From assembly GCA_937929825.1 (NCBI GenBank), contig CALFUV010000007.1, positions 1 through 53,564 on the forward strand: a stretch of DNA of 53,564 nucleotides, read 5' to 3'. Position numbers and translations under genes: made by a program. This DNA comes from an uncultured Patescibacteria group bacterium (lineage in GTDB: Bacteria; Patescibacteriota; Patescibacteriia; Veblenbacterales; UBA10138). Shown in pieces: positions 38,017 through 47,623 of the stretch. The first letter of the stretch is position 1. Each line of letters opens with the position of its first letter. The notes under the pieces are model-generated. The model saw only the letters and a list, made by a program, of their open reading frames with translations. It did not search any database and had not been told where the DNA came from.

Positions 38017-40080
38017 ATGACAATTAAAGCTATAGCTAGTTTTATTGCCCTTCTATTAGCTGTCAATTCATGGGCTTGGCAAGAACAATCATTAGGTTTT
38101 GGCTTGGGAATAACTTGGTTAGTCATAACAGCTTGGTTATTAAGCGGTAGACTGGCCGATATATTAACATATAAAAGCGAAAGGATAGCTTGTGGTTTAG
38201 TGATAATTTTAATACTAGCCAGTTTAGTATCAACTATGGCTTTTTATTTAAACTTGTTTAGAAATTCTTATATTTTTATTCTTATAGCTTTACTGCCGTG
38301 GTTAGGTAAAAACACCAAAGAGTCGCACATAAAAAACGTGGCCAATAAATTGGTGGTAGTAAAATTAATTAACTGGTATTGGAGAATTTTATATATTTTA
38401 ATAGCTAGTAAAACGTGGCTTATTATACTGGCTTCGTCAACTCAAGAAGCTATTCGCTCTCCTTGGCAGGTCATTTCACCAAAAATTTTTTTAATGTTCG
38501 CCATTACAGCTGCCTTAGCTATAATTATAGCTCTTCAAAGCTCTAACTTTTTATGGCTAATACCTTTATATTTAATCTTTTTAGGAGTACTAGGCCTGAT
38601 TTATCCCTTAGGTTACGGGTTTGATCCTTTTATTCACCAAGTTTCAGAAAAAATACTTCTAGAAACAGGTACAATTTTACCTAAGCCATTTTATTATATA
38701 GGACAATACACTATGGTGGTTTTTTTGGCGACGGTTTTAAGATTACCAATTAACTTAATTGACATCTGGCTGGTACCTATAATAGCCAGTTTATTGATTC
38801 CTTTAATGGTTGTACTTTTAACGCGCCGCTTTATTAATTCAGGGTCATGGTCACTAGCTTTAGCATTAGTACCAACTATTTTCTCTTTAACTACTTTTAC
38901 CTATACCACCCCTCAAAGCTTAGCTTATTTATGGGTATTAACTACTATTTTTTTATTGGTAATCCAAATATTGGGAGCTAGAATACCAGTTATATACATG
39001 TGGCTAACCGGCGCAGCAAGTTTAGTTACTCATCCTCTCGCCGGGCTACCTATTATCGGCTTGTTATTTGCTAAAACAATAAAAGATTACGGAAAAAATC
39101 TTAAATATAAGAGATTGTTATACTGGTTAGGGGGAATTTTCTCTGCTTTAATAGTACCCATCTCTTTTGCTATATTCAGCTGGTTAAAACCATCGGCCGC
39201 CAGTATTATATTAACCTCGGATATAATTGGTAATATAAAAAAAATAGGGCTGGATGTATTTAATCAACTGCCTTTTTGGCCCAGATTTATTGATTTACCA
39301 GATATTGTTTATATTTGGGGACGCCCAGCTGGATTATTTTTTATTATATTAGCCCTGATCGGTTACTGGGTGGCTAAAGAAAAAATGGCTGGTTTACGCT
39401 GGCTTGGTTGGGCTGCAATATGGCCAACTGTCGGCTATTTATTGCTATCATTGCTAACAGAGTTTCCAAATCTACCACCAAATGAACAAAATTTTTATTC
39501 CATTAGACTTTGGGATTTAGCTTTATTAATGCTTTGGCCGTTGGCAATTTGGGGTGTCTATCAAATTTTAAAACTCCTACTTATTAAAATTAATCACCCT
39601 AGTAATATTATTTTACTAAGTTCGCTTTTATTAACTGTCAGCTTTTATTTAAATTACCCTCGCTTTGATATTTGGCAAAGACATACTGCTTATAACACTA
39701 CTTATTATGATGTAGCGGCAGTAAAATTAATTGAAAAAATGGCTGAGGGAGCACCTTATGTCGTATTAGCCAATCAGGCTGTATCGGCAGCGGCGATAAG
39801 AGAATTTGGCTTTGCTAAATATTTTGACGGTAACTTTTACTATCCACTACCCACCGGAACTAATCCTTTGTATCAAATTTATTTAAACGCAGCTGAACGT
39901 AACCTGCCTAAACGTGAAATAATTAAACCTGCCGCCCCACCGGGCGTGCCTCAAGTATTTTTAGTTCTCAATCGTTATTGGGCTAATTATGAAAATCTTA
40001 AAAAAATAGCAATGAAAGAAGCGGATGCTTGGTGGGAAATAGGCCAAGGCAGAATTACTGTTTACCGCTACGACTTTTAA
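38017..40080 (+). CDS. Large multi-TM membrane protein, possible glycosyltransferase-like
   Basis: 687 aa, more than 10 hydrophobic segments, soluble C-terminal tail. Confidence 0.65.
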   Translation: MTIKAIASFIALLLAVNSWAWQEQSLGFGLGITWLVITAWLLSGRLADILTYKSERIACGLVIILILASLVSTMAFYLNLFRNSYIFILIALLPWLGKNTKESHIKNVANKLVVVKLINWYWRILYILIASKTWLIILASSTQEAIRSPWQVISPKIFLMFAITAALAIIIALQSSNFLWLIPLYLIFLGVLGLIYPLGYGFDPFIHQVSEKILLETGTILPKPFYYIGQYTMVVFLATVLRLPINLIDIWLVPIIASLLIPLMVVLLTRRFINSGSWSLALALVPTIFSLTTFTYTTPQSLAYLWVLTTIFLLVIQILGARIPVIYMWLTGAASLVTHPLAGLPIIGLLFAKTIKDYGKNLKYKRLLYWLGGIFSALIVPISFAIFSWLKPSAASIILTSDIIGNIKKIGLDVFNQLPFWPRFIDLPDIVYIWGRPAGLFFIILALIGYWVAKEKMAGLRWLGWAAIWPTVGYLLLSLLTEFPNLPPNEQNFYSIRLWDLALLMLWPLAIWGVYQILKLLLIKINHPSNIILLSSLLLTVSFYLNYPRFDIWQRHTAYNTTYYDVAAVKLIEKMAEGAPYVVLANQAVSAAAIREFGFAKYFDGNFYYPLPTGTNPLYQIYLNAAERNLPKREIIKPAAPPGVPQVFLVLNRYWANYENLKKIAMKEADAWWEIGQGRITVYRYDF

Positions 40081-40143
40081 ATAATAAAGCAATGAAAGTA
40101 TTAAAAATATAAACTCCTTATAAAATAACTTTTAAAAATATTT

Positions 40144-41343
40144 TTAATGCTTCACCACTTTAGAAACTACCAGTTGAGAAACATATTTTTCCAACGTTCT
40201 ATCGGCAAAAACTCGACTACCCGTTAACCCGGCTTTTAACAATTCAGCCGGATTTTTAAGACACCAGCTTACTTTTTTAGCAAAATCATCACTATCGCCA
40301 GGCTTGTATAACCAGCCTGTTTTTCCTTCTTCAACAAGCTCCGGAATACCCCCCAAATTCACAGCCAACACCGGAGTACCGGCTAACAAAGATTTGGTAA
40401 TTGAAGTTGGAGAATTTTCATAACATAAACTGGGTATAATTGATAGATGGCTAGATTGATAAAGTGCATCAATTTCAGACTGTGACATAAGATCGTGTAC
40501 AACAAACCTATTATCTTCTCCTATCAAATGTTTTAATTCTGTCACACGTGATTTTTGACCCACCGCCACCAAATGTAATATAAAGTTACGCTGTTTTAAT
40601 CTTTTAATCTGCTCCACTAACCAAAAAACTCCCTTATGAAACTCAAACTGGCCTACATATAATAGACGAAGTGGTTCTGCTGTGGTTTTAATATGTGGAG
40701 TGGCTTGAAAAGGCGGTACTGGATTAGGCAAAACTCGGATGTGACTGTGCTTAAAAAATCCCCGTTGTTGATGTTCTTGAAGTAACCAAATAGAAGGAGA
40801 AATAACAGTTAATACAGGCTCAAAAAGCCAACCTGTTATCTTCTGATAAACTTTCATTGACCAAGAACGATAAATCTGCCCCCAGATAAATAAACCAGTG
40901 GGATGAAGTAGTTGCACATCATGCAAAACATGAGTGTGTGGAATTTTTAGTTTATTTAAAAGACGCGGTACATTAAAACCTAAACCCATTAAATTAAAAC
41001 TTATGGCTTGATCCGGTTTAAATTCATGAATAATTTTTTTAAGCACATAACCGGTATGCCAGTTCCATAAATTAATCAATTGCCATAAAAACCTAAAGGG
41101 ATAAAAAAACTTGGAAGCATTTAAATAATGATAAAAATTTAAAGGATAAAAACGATAAACATCCACCCCTTCCTCTTGGCGTAACTCAGGACTTAATTTT
41201 TTTACACTAGGCCAAGGCACTGTAGTAACCACTGCCACTTTATATCCTTGCCTTACTAACTCCTTAACTACTTCCTCACCTAGATATTCAGCCCCGCCGC
41301 GCACATAAGGCGGATACAAATTTGATAAATACAAAATTCTCAT
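40144..41343 (-). CDS. Glycosyltransferase family 4
   Basis: MRILYLSNLYPPYVRGGAEYLGEEV; RLLYVGQFEFHKGVFWLVEQI; ENSPTSITKSLLAGTPVLAVNLGGIPELV. Confidence 0.9.
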   Translation of the reverse strand: MRILYLSNLYPPYVRGGAEYLGEEVVKELVRQGYKVAVVTTVPWPSVKKLSPELRQEEGVDVYRFYPLNFYHYLNASKFFYPFRFLWQLINLWNWHTGYVLKKIIHEFKPDQAISFNLMGLGFNVPRLLNKLKIPHTHVLHDVQLLHPTGLFIWGQIYRSWSMKVYQKITGWLFEPVLTVISPSIWLLQEHQQRGFFKHSHIRVLPNPVPPFQATPHIKTTAEPLRLLYVGQFEFHKGVFWLVEQIKRLKQRNFILHLVAVGQKSRVTELKHLIGEDNRFVVHDLMSQSEIDALYQSSHLSIIPSLCYENSPTSITKSLLAGTPVLAVNLGGIPELVEEGKTGWLYKPGDSDDFAKKVSWCLKNPAELLKAGLTGSRVFADRTLEKYVSQLVVSKVVKH

Positions 41344-42464
41344 GATAACTGACGATAAATATCAAGCAACCTTTGGCCAACGACTGGCCAACGGTAATTC
41401 TCCTGTACTCTCTTAAAAGCTTTCTGTCCCATTATAGTTCTCTGTTCCGGGGAATTTAATAATCCCTCCAAAGCTGCGGCTAAACCTAACTCGTCTCCCG
41501 GCTCTACCAGTAAACCATTTTCTCCCTGAATAACCAGTTCCCGAACACCAGGTAAACGTGAGGCTATTACCGGCAAACCCGTAGCCATAGCTTCCAAAGC
41601 TACCAGGCCAAAAGCCTCAGCCGAATTAACTGAAGGTAAAACAAAAACCGACGCTAAACGATAATAATCCGGTAATTCGGCTACTGGTACATAACCGGCA
41701 AAAATAGCTTGTTTACCAAGTTTTAAAGCGCGGGCCTGTTGTTGATAACGATTACGCCAAGATCCTCCGCCAACTACTATTAGTTTCCAATTACGATTAT
41801 TTAATCTAGTTAAAGCTCGTAACAAAATTGATAAACCCTTAAAAGCATGAGCTTTATCTAAAGTGGCTACAAATAATATTACTGCTTCGCCGTAACGCAC
41901 ATTGAATTTTCTTACCAATCTCTCTGGCTCGTCTCCCGGAAAAAATCTATCATCAACTCCAAAAGTCACTACTTGCCACTTTTCCGCCTGTCCCATTCTT
42001 GGCAGAGCCACACTTTTAATATAATCTGCAGTGGCCGCAGTTAAAACATCTGCCCGAAGCGCTATTCTTTTATCGGTGTAATTCAAACTTGCCTTCATTA
42101 ACCACCCCCGTCCACCGCTAGTCTGCGGCAACATATGATAAGTAATTATTAATTTTATTCTTGGATTTAAATTAACTAATCTTTCTTGCACACCAAAAAA
42201 AGGATAATGTAGATGAACGGCGTCAAATTTATCTAAAATACTTTTTAACCCAGGTAACCAAGCTGCTTTACCCCAAGCTAACAACGGCTTTTTAGCCACC
42301 ACATTTACCCCCGGCGTATTCATAAATGTCATGGCCGGATGATAACTGGGTGTAATAACTGTAACCTGATGCTCAGCTGTGAGTAACGAAGCATACTGCC
42401 GCGCTACTTCACCTATACCTCCACCATAAGGCGGATAAACGCATGATAAGTGTACTATTCTCAT
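41340..42464 (-). CDS. Glycosyltransferase family 4
   Basis: MRIVHLSCVYPPYGGGIGEVARQYA; EAFGLVALEAMATGLPVIASRLPGVRELV. Confidence 0.92.
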   Translation of the reverse strand: MRIVHLSCVYPPYGGGIGEVARQYASLLTAEHQVTVITPSYHPAMTFMNTPGVNVVAKKPLLAWGKAAWLPGLKSILDKFDAVHLHYPFFGVQERLVNLNPRIKLIITYHMLPQTSGGRGWLMKASLNYTDKRIALRADVLTAATADYIKSVALPRMGQAEKWQVVTFGVDDRFFPGDEPERLVRKFNVRYGEAVILFVATLDKAHAFKGLSILLRALTRLNNRNWKLIVVGGGSWRNRYQQQARALKLGKQAIFAGYVPVAELPDYYRLASVFVLPSVNSAEAFGLVALEAMATGLPVIASRLPGVRELVIQGENGLLVEPGDELGLAAALEGLLNSPEQRTIMGQKAFKRVQENYRWPVVGQRLLDIYRQLS

Positions 42465-42486
42465 AACTTGCTTAATTGTACCATGA

Positions 42487-43536
42487 TTACCAGCGGAAAA
42501 GCGGCTTTAACCAACGCCAAACAAAAGCCGATAAAGGATTAAATAAATATTTAGTCAAAAAACCTGTTTCTTCAGCTTGATAAACTATTTTATCAGCCGC
42601 ATAAGCTAATAAGTCAACATTACGCTTATTACCTAAAGATTTAATTTGCCGTTTAAACTGGAAAATCATAGACCAGCTTCTAGGCTTCATAAAATAACCG
42701 TAAGATTTAAATTTTTCTAAAAACCACCCCTTAAAAATGCTGATTATTAATAACATTATTTCTGAAATAATAAAAAAAGGCCCTAGTAATAATAAAGTTC
42801 GCCAACTAAAAATTTCATTCCAAACAATCAACCGATTACGTTCCATGTAATAATACTTACACCGGCTGCGCGCTGATTCATAATAATGAACTACCCGCGC
42901 CACCGGCAAGACAGCCAAGCGCCAACCGGCTATACGCAAACGCAAACTAAGTTCCAAATCTTCATGATACATAAAGAGCTCTTGATTAAAAAAACCAACC
43001 TGCTGTAAGGCTTTGGTTCTTAACAATACTGCTGCGCCAGATAAATAAGGCGGCTCGGTATTATTTTTAAGCCACAATACTTTTAACTTGGCTTCCTCCA
43101 TAGTTAAACCATTGCCGCCAGACTCGGCAAAACCCAAATAGTGAAAACTGTTGCCTATAGAATTTACTCTGCCGTCCGGCAATAAAATAGCCGGTTGCAC
43201 ACCGCCAACAACCGGATTATTTTTCAAATACTCAACCAATAAGTCTAAACAGCCCGCAGTAATCTCTGTGTCTTGGTTCAGCAAAAAAACTGCTTCAGCA
43301 CCATCATTTATAGCGGTTTTGATTCCAAAATTATTACCGCCGGCAAAACCAAGATTAATTTCTTGTTTGAATAATTTTATTTCAGGAAAACCAGCAACAA
43401 TTACTGCTGAATTATCAGTAGAAGCGTTATCAATCACATAAACCGGCACCTGTGGCGCATAAGTTTGACAAGATTTTAAACATTTCTCCAGCCACTTCTG
43501 TCCGTTATAGCTAACAATAACAATCGCTGTTTGCAT
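42487..43536 (-). CDS. Glycosyltransferase family 2 (rhamnosyltransferase-like)
   Basis: AIVIVSYNGQKWLEKCLKSC; VYVIDNASTDNS; NLGFAGGNNFGIK; LLNQDTEI. Confidence 0.92.
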   Translation of the reverse strand: MQTAIVIVSYNGQKWLEKCLKSCQTYAPQVPVYVIDNASTDNSAVIVAGFPEIKLFKQEINLGFAGGNNFGIKTAINDGAEAVFLLNQDTEITAGCLDLLVEYLKNNPVVGGVQPAILLPDGRVNSIGNSFHYLGFAESGGNGLTMEEAKLKVLWLKNNTEPPYLSGAAVLLRTKALQQVGFFNQELFMYHEDLELSLRLRIAGWRLAVLPVARVVHYYESARSRCKYYYMERNRLIVWNEIFSWRTLLLLGPFFIISEIMLLIISIFKGWFLEKFKSYGYFMKPRSWSMIFQFKRQIKSLGNKRNVDLLAYAADKIVYQAEETGFLTKYLFNPLSAFVWRWLKPLFRW

Positions 43537-43610
43537 AAAAAATATACAATTTCAATTTTACCACAAAAATACCATTCAAAAAAGCGATGCGGTTGTGTAA
43601 TATTATGTAA

Positions 43611-44051
43611 CTAAATATGTTTATTTATTTTTTGTCTCTTAAACAAATTATCCAAACTGAACTTATCTAGCTCGCTAGCCAGCAAAGCTAAAGCCGCACC
43701 AAGTAGCCCGACATTTTTCCAAATTAAAGAAAAATCCAGAATAACAAAAAACAGCACAAATACAATAATTGAAACCAAGGCGGTTAAGGGTACTAAAAAA
43801 CCAACCAATAGTGCGAGTCCTAGAAGCAACTCCAAATACGACTGCACCCAAACAAAACCTTCGGGATCAAACGGCAACCAATAAAGACTGCTCACCAAGT
43901 CAATGGCTTCGCCACGATTAGCACATACGCCAATAGAGCTTTCGGGTGAAATAATTTTAGATAAACCACTCCAGAAAAAAATAAATCCTAAACCAAGGCG
44001 TAAAAACAATGGTAAGTATGGTTTTAACTTTAATGAAAAATTTTCTAACAT
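43611..44051 (-). CDS. DoxX-family membrane protein
   Basis: LRLGLGFIFFWSGLSKIISPE; YLELLLGLALLVGFLVPLTALVSIIVF. Confidence 0.7.
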   Translation of the reverse strand: MLENFSLKLKPYLPLFLRLGLGFIFFWSGLSKIISPESSIGVCANRGEAIDLVSSLYWLPFDPEGFVWVQSYLELLLGLALLVGFLVPLTALVSIIVFVLFFVILDFSLIWKNVGLLGAALALLASELDKFSLDNLFKRQKINKHI

Positions 44052-44054
44052 AAT

Positions 44055-44390
44055 TTACTTATCCTCTTTTTTATTCCTTAGCGCTAGCTCACGTACAATT
44101 CTGGTTAATTCTCGTTCATGGCGCTCCAGACGTACAAATATCTTAAATAATAAATAAAAAGCCAGCACCACGGACAAATAGATTACCAAATCGCTACCAC
44201 GACCTACACCTACCAATTGGGCTAAATAGGAAGCTGTATCGGGCACAATAATCAAAAAAGCCGCCACCAGCCAAAGCAGGAACCATTCCACAAATTCACG
44301 TTTAGTGAGCTCACCGACAGCCAAACGTTTATACAAACGCCAAAAAATTACTAAAACTATTATTAATAAGATAATTTGAATAATGCTCAT
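44055..44390 (-). CDS. DUF2304-like small membrane protein
   Basis: LTKREFVEWFLLWLVAAFLIIVPDTASYLAQLVGVGRGSDLVIYLSVVLAFYLLFKIFVRLERHERELTRIVRELAL. Confidence 0.8.
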   Translation of the reverse strand: MSIIQIILLIIVLVIFWRLYKRLAVGELTKREFVEWFLLWLVAAFLIIVPDTASYLAQLVGVGRGSDLVIYLSVVLAFYLLFKIFVRLERHERELTRIVRELALRNKKEDK

Positions 44391-44399
44391 AAATTTATC

Positions 44400-45074
44400 T
44401 TACCGCAAGAACTTACCTATTAACAAATCCTTTACTATCTTGGCGGCAGGAAAACTACCCTGCTTAGAAGAATGTAAACTGTAATCAGTATAAACAACCG
44501 TTACCGGAACTTCTTGATAAGGTATCTTGTGTTTGGCCAGCTCTTGGATTATCTCGGAACTTATAGCCATTCTGTCCTGTTTTAAATTCATTAATCGCCA
44601 AGCTTCAGCGGTAAAGGCTCGCAAGCCGTTATGCGTATCAGTTAATTTTAAACCACTAGTTACCCAAGTAAATAAAACAGCCAACTTTAAAGTAATTTTT
44701 CTCAAAATTGGTATATTAACCGCTCGCCCCAAAAATCTGGAGCCTAAAGCGGCGCTAGATTGACCTGCTGTAAGCACAGATATCAATTTAGGTACATCAG
44801 TTGCATCAAATTGTCCATCGGCATCAAAATGCACTATCGCCTGTGCCCCTTGCCCCAAGGCGTATTCACTGCCTGTAATCAAGGCTGCGCCATAACCACG
44901 GTTTACTAAATGACGTAAAACTATTGCCCCGGCCTGTTTAGCTACTTCAAAAGTATTATCTGTAGAACCATCGTCTACTACCACCACCTTATTAACATAA
45001 GGTTTAAGACTTAAAATTACCTGACCTACTGAATACTCTGCTTCATAAGCAGGAACAACAGCTGTTACTTTCAT
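44400..45074 (-). CDS. Glycosyltransferase family 2 (DPM1-like)
   Basis: VTAVVPAYEAEYSVGQVI; VVVDDGSTDNTFEVA; VHFDADGQFDATDVPKLI. Confidence 0.92.
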   Translation of the reverse strand: MKVTAVVPAYEAEYSVGQVILSLKPYVNKVVVVDDGSTDNTFEVAKQAGAIVLRHLVNRGYGAALITGSEYALGQGAQAIVHFDADGQFDATDVPKLISVLTAGQSSAALGSRFLGRAVNIPILRKITLKLAVLFTWVTSGLKLTDTHNGLRAFTAEAWRLMNLKQDRMAISSEIIQELAKHKIPYQEVPVTVVYTDYSLHSSKQGSFPAAKIVKDLLIGKFLR

Positions 45075-45988
45075 AATATTTCTTTAAACCACTTTAATGT
45101 TTGCCTTAAGCCATCTGTTAAAGGGGTTTGTGCTTGCCAACCTAAATCACGCTTAGCGCGAATAGGAGATAAAGAACTGCGTTTAACGTCATTTGGCCGC
45201 GCTGGAGCATAAGTAACATTAGGCACAGTTCCGGCAACCTCACCAATTTTAACTGCTAATTCTCTGATAGAAATTTCCTGGCCTGTACTTAAATTGTAAA
45301 TTCCCCGACCCTTTTCCATAGCAATTATCAAACCCTGCACAGCATCAGAAACATAAAGAAAATCGCGTGTTTGCTCGCCTCGCCCCTCAATCACTAATTT
45401 TTTATTACTTAATACAGCCGCCGCAAACTTAGCCGCTACCCCGCCCTCACCCGAATATCTTTGTCTTGGTCCGTAAACATTAGACAAACGAACAATGACT
45501 GCTGGTAACTGGCCATTAGATTCAAATAATGACAAGTATTGCTCGGCTGAGTATTTAGAAACAGCGTAAGGTGAATTTAACTGTAAGTCAGAGTCTTCAG
45601 GAGTAGGTATTTCTCTGGCTTGGCCATAAACAGCGGCAGTAGAAACAAATAAAAATTTTTTTAAGCTACGCCCCGCAGCCGCGGCCAAAGTATTTACGGT
45701 TCCTAAAATATTAACGCTGGCGTCTTTAGTTGGTTCACGAACAGAATCAACTACACTTAATTGGGCAGCCAAATGACAAATATAATCTGGCCGCCAATCA
45801 CGCACCAAAGAACGAAAAGCTTGAGTACGAACATCCAGCTTGCGCCAACTGACTGTTTTAGGAATATTGCTTTTTTGACCGGTAGATAAATCATCAACTA
45901 CTGCCACCTGATAGCCGGCCCTAATTAAGTGTTCTGTTAAATGAGAGCCAATAAATCCTGCTCCACCGGTTACTAAAACCCTGTTCAT
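45071..45988 (-). CDS. NAD-dependent epimerase/dehydratase (GalE-like extended SDR)
   Basis: VLVTGGAGFIGSHLTEHLIRAGYQVAVVDDLSTG; AAVYGQA; SPYAVSKYSAEQYL. Confidence 0.92.
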   Translation of the reverse strand: MNRVLVTGGAGFIGSHLTEHLIRAGYQVAVVDDLSTGQKSNIPKTVSWRKLDVRTQAFRSLVRDWRPDYICHLAAQLSVVDSVREPTKDASVNILGTVNTLAAAAGRSLKKFLFVSTAAVYGQAREIPTPEDSDLQLNSPYAVSKYSAEQYLSLFESNGQLPAVIVRLSNVYGPRQRYSGEGGVAAKFAAAVLSNKKLVIEGRGEQTRDFLYVSDAVQGLIIAMEKGRGIYNLSTGQEISIRELAVKIGEVAGTVPNVTYAPARPNDVKRSSLSPIRAKRDLGWQAQTPLTDGLRQTLKWFKEIL

Positions 45989-46025
45989 TATATTTTCAGC
46001 TTCTTAAACTTAAGTTTTAAGATAA

Positions 46026-47069
46026 TTAAACATTAAAACTTTTGGAAAATGGATCACCGGCCTTCATATCCAGTAAATTTTGATGAGCTTTAAAATAATC
46101 AATAGTTTGACGCAAACCTTCAACTAAAGGAATTAAAGGAAACCAGCCTATTTCTTCTTTAATCTTACTAATATCAGGCACTCCCTGTTTAGATAAATAA
46201 GGAGGCGGTGTTTTATTTTCCACCGGTAATTTTACATCTACTAACTGCATAATTAGTTTAGCTACATCTATTAATTTATATTGTTCCGGCGAACCAAGAT
46301 TATAAATACCGCTACCTGTATGCGACATTAGTTTTATTAATCCTTCCACTACATCGGAAACATAGCAAAAAGTGGAAATATCATCTTCAGCGCCGTAGAT
46401 AACCATCGGCTGTTTAGCAATAGCTTTATTGACTAAATCAGGAATCATGCGTCCATCGTTTAATTTAGTACGAGGACCATAAGTATTAAATATTCTGGCA
46501 ATTATAAAAGGCATTTTTTTGGCAGTAGCATAACTATAAACCAAACTTTCAGCATATCTTTTGCCTTCGTTATAACAACTACGCGGACCAACCGGATCGA
46601 TATAACCCCAATAATTTTCGGTAAAAGGCTGGTTATTATAAGGTTCACCATAAATAGCTGCCGTAGAAGCATGTACTATTTTAGCGTCAGATTTATAAGC
46701 AATTTCTAAAGCGTGTTTGGTGCCTTGTGCATTAGCTTGCAGCGTTTCTAATGGTAATTTTTTGTATTCCAGAGGACTTGTAGGACAGGCTAAATTATAA
46801 ACTTCCTGCACGCCCTGAACTTTAACTTTAAAAATATCCAATTCAGGAAAACTTTCCAAATCAAGCGGCTCGGACATATCGTGGCGAATGAATTTAAAAT
46901 GAGGATTTTGAAGTAATAAATCAATATTTTCTTCCACACCGGTAATAAAATTATCAACACAAATGACATTTCTGCTCTTCACTAACTCATCACACAAATG
47001 AGAGCCAATAAAACCAGCGCCGCCGGTTACCAGGGCTGTTGGCCTATCTAATAATTTTACGGGTGTCAT
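46026..47069 (-). CDS. UDP-glucuronate decarboxylase-like extended SDR
   Basis: ALVTGGAGFIGSHLCDELV; YNLACPTSPLEYKKLPLETLQANAQGTKHALEIA; CYNEGKRYAESL; RIFNTYGPRTKLNDGRMIPDLVNKA. Confidence 0.88.
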   Translation of the reverse strand: MTPVKLLDRPTALVTGGAGFIGSHLCDELVKSRNVICVDNFITGVEENIDLLLQNPHFKFIRHDMSEPLDLESFPELDIFKVKVQGVQEVYNLACPTSPLEYKKLPLETLQANAQGTKHALEIAYKSDAKIVHASTAAIYGEPYNNQPFTENYWGYIDPVGPRSCYNEGKRYAESLVYSYATAKKMPFIIARIFNTYGPRTKLNDGRMIPDLVNKAIAKQPMVIYGAEDDISTFCYVSDVVEGLIKLMSHTGSGIYNLGSPEQYKLIDVAKLIMQLVDVKLPVENKTPPPYLSKQGVPDISKIKEEIGWFPLIPLVEGLRQTIDYFKAHQNLLDMKAGDPFSKSFNV

Positions 47070-47120
47070 AAATTAATTAATTATATATTTATTTTAACTA
47101 AAATAAGTGTTCTTATCAAA

Positions 47121-47558
47121 TTAAAAAACAGAATCTATCCGAGAACAAAAAACGAGCTTCTTTAAAACCCTAAAATAAAGAATCATACCCAAACCAATAA
47201 TTATAATCTTGGCCAAAAGATCATAAACACCTAAATGAGAAACTAACCACCACAACCCCAACTGAATAAAGCCAATATAAACTAAAGAGGTGCTTAAAAA
47301 TTCAAAATACTGCCGCCAAATTTTGCCGTGTTTAACTTTAAAAGTCCAATGCCGGTTCCAATAAAAACTGTTAAAGTTAGCTATTAAAAAAGCCAAAAAG
47401 TTAGCCAGTAAATAATGTTCCTGCCAATAAATAAAACTGCGAGTTAAAAAAATATAAACTATAAAATCAACCAGCGCGTTGCTAACACCCACAGTTAAAA
47501 AGCGGCTAAATTGCCATAGAGTATTCTTGATTCTATTTTCAATAACCGGCACGGTCAT
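47121..47558 (-). CDS. GtrA-family membrane protein
   Basis: QFSRFLTVGVSNALVDFIVYIFLTRS; NFLAFLIANFNSFYWNRHWTFK. Confidence 0.88.
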   Translation of the reverse strand: MTVPVIENRIKNTLWQFSRFLTVGVSNALVDFIVYIFLTRSFIYWQEHYLLANFLAFLIANFNSFYWNRHWTFKVKHGKIWRQYFEFLSTSLVYIGFIQLGLWWLVSHLGVYDLLAKIIIIGLGMILYFRVLKKLVFCSRIDSVF

Positions 47559-47623
47559 ATAAAAATACTTAAAAAAATAAATTTTTTAATTACCTAAACC
47601 TAATAAATATTGGAAACGTAAAT

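Noticed and set aside
43151-44763. Plus-strand ORFs 43151-43441, 43903-44157 and 44527-44763
   Set aside because: Antisense to GT2, DoxX/DUF2304 and GT2 genes with strong family motifs.
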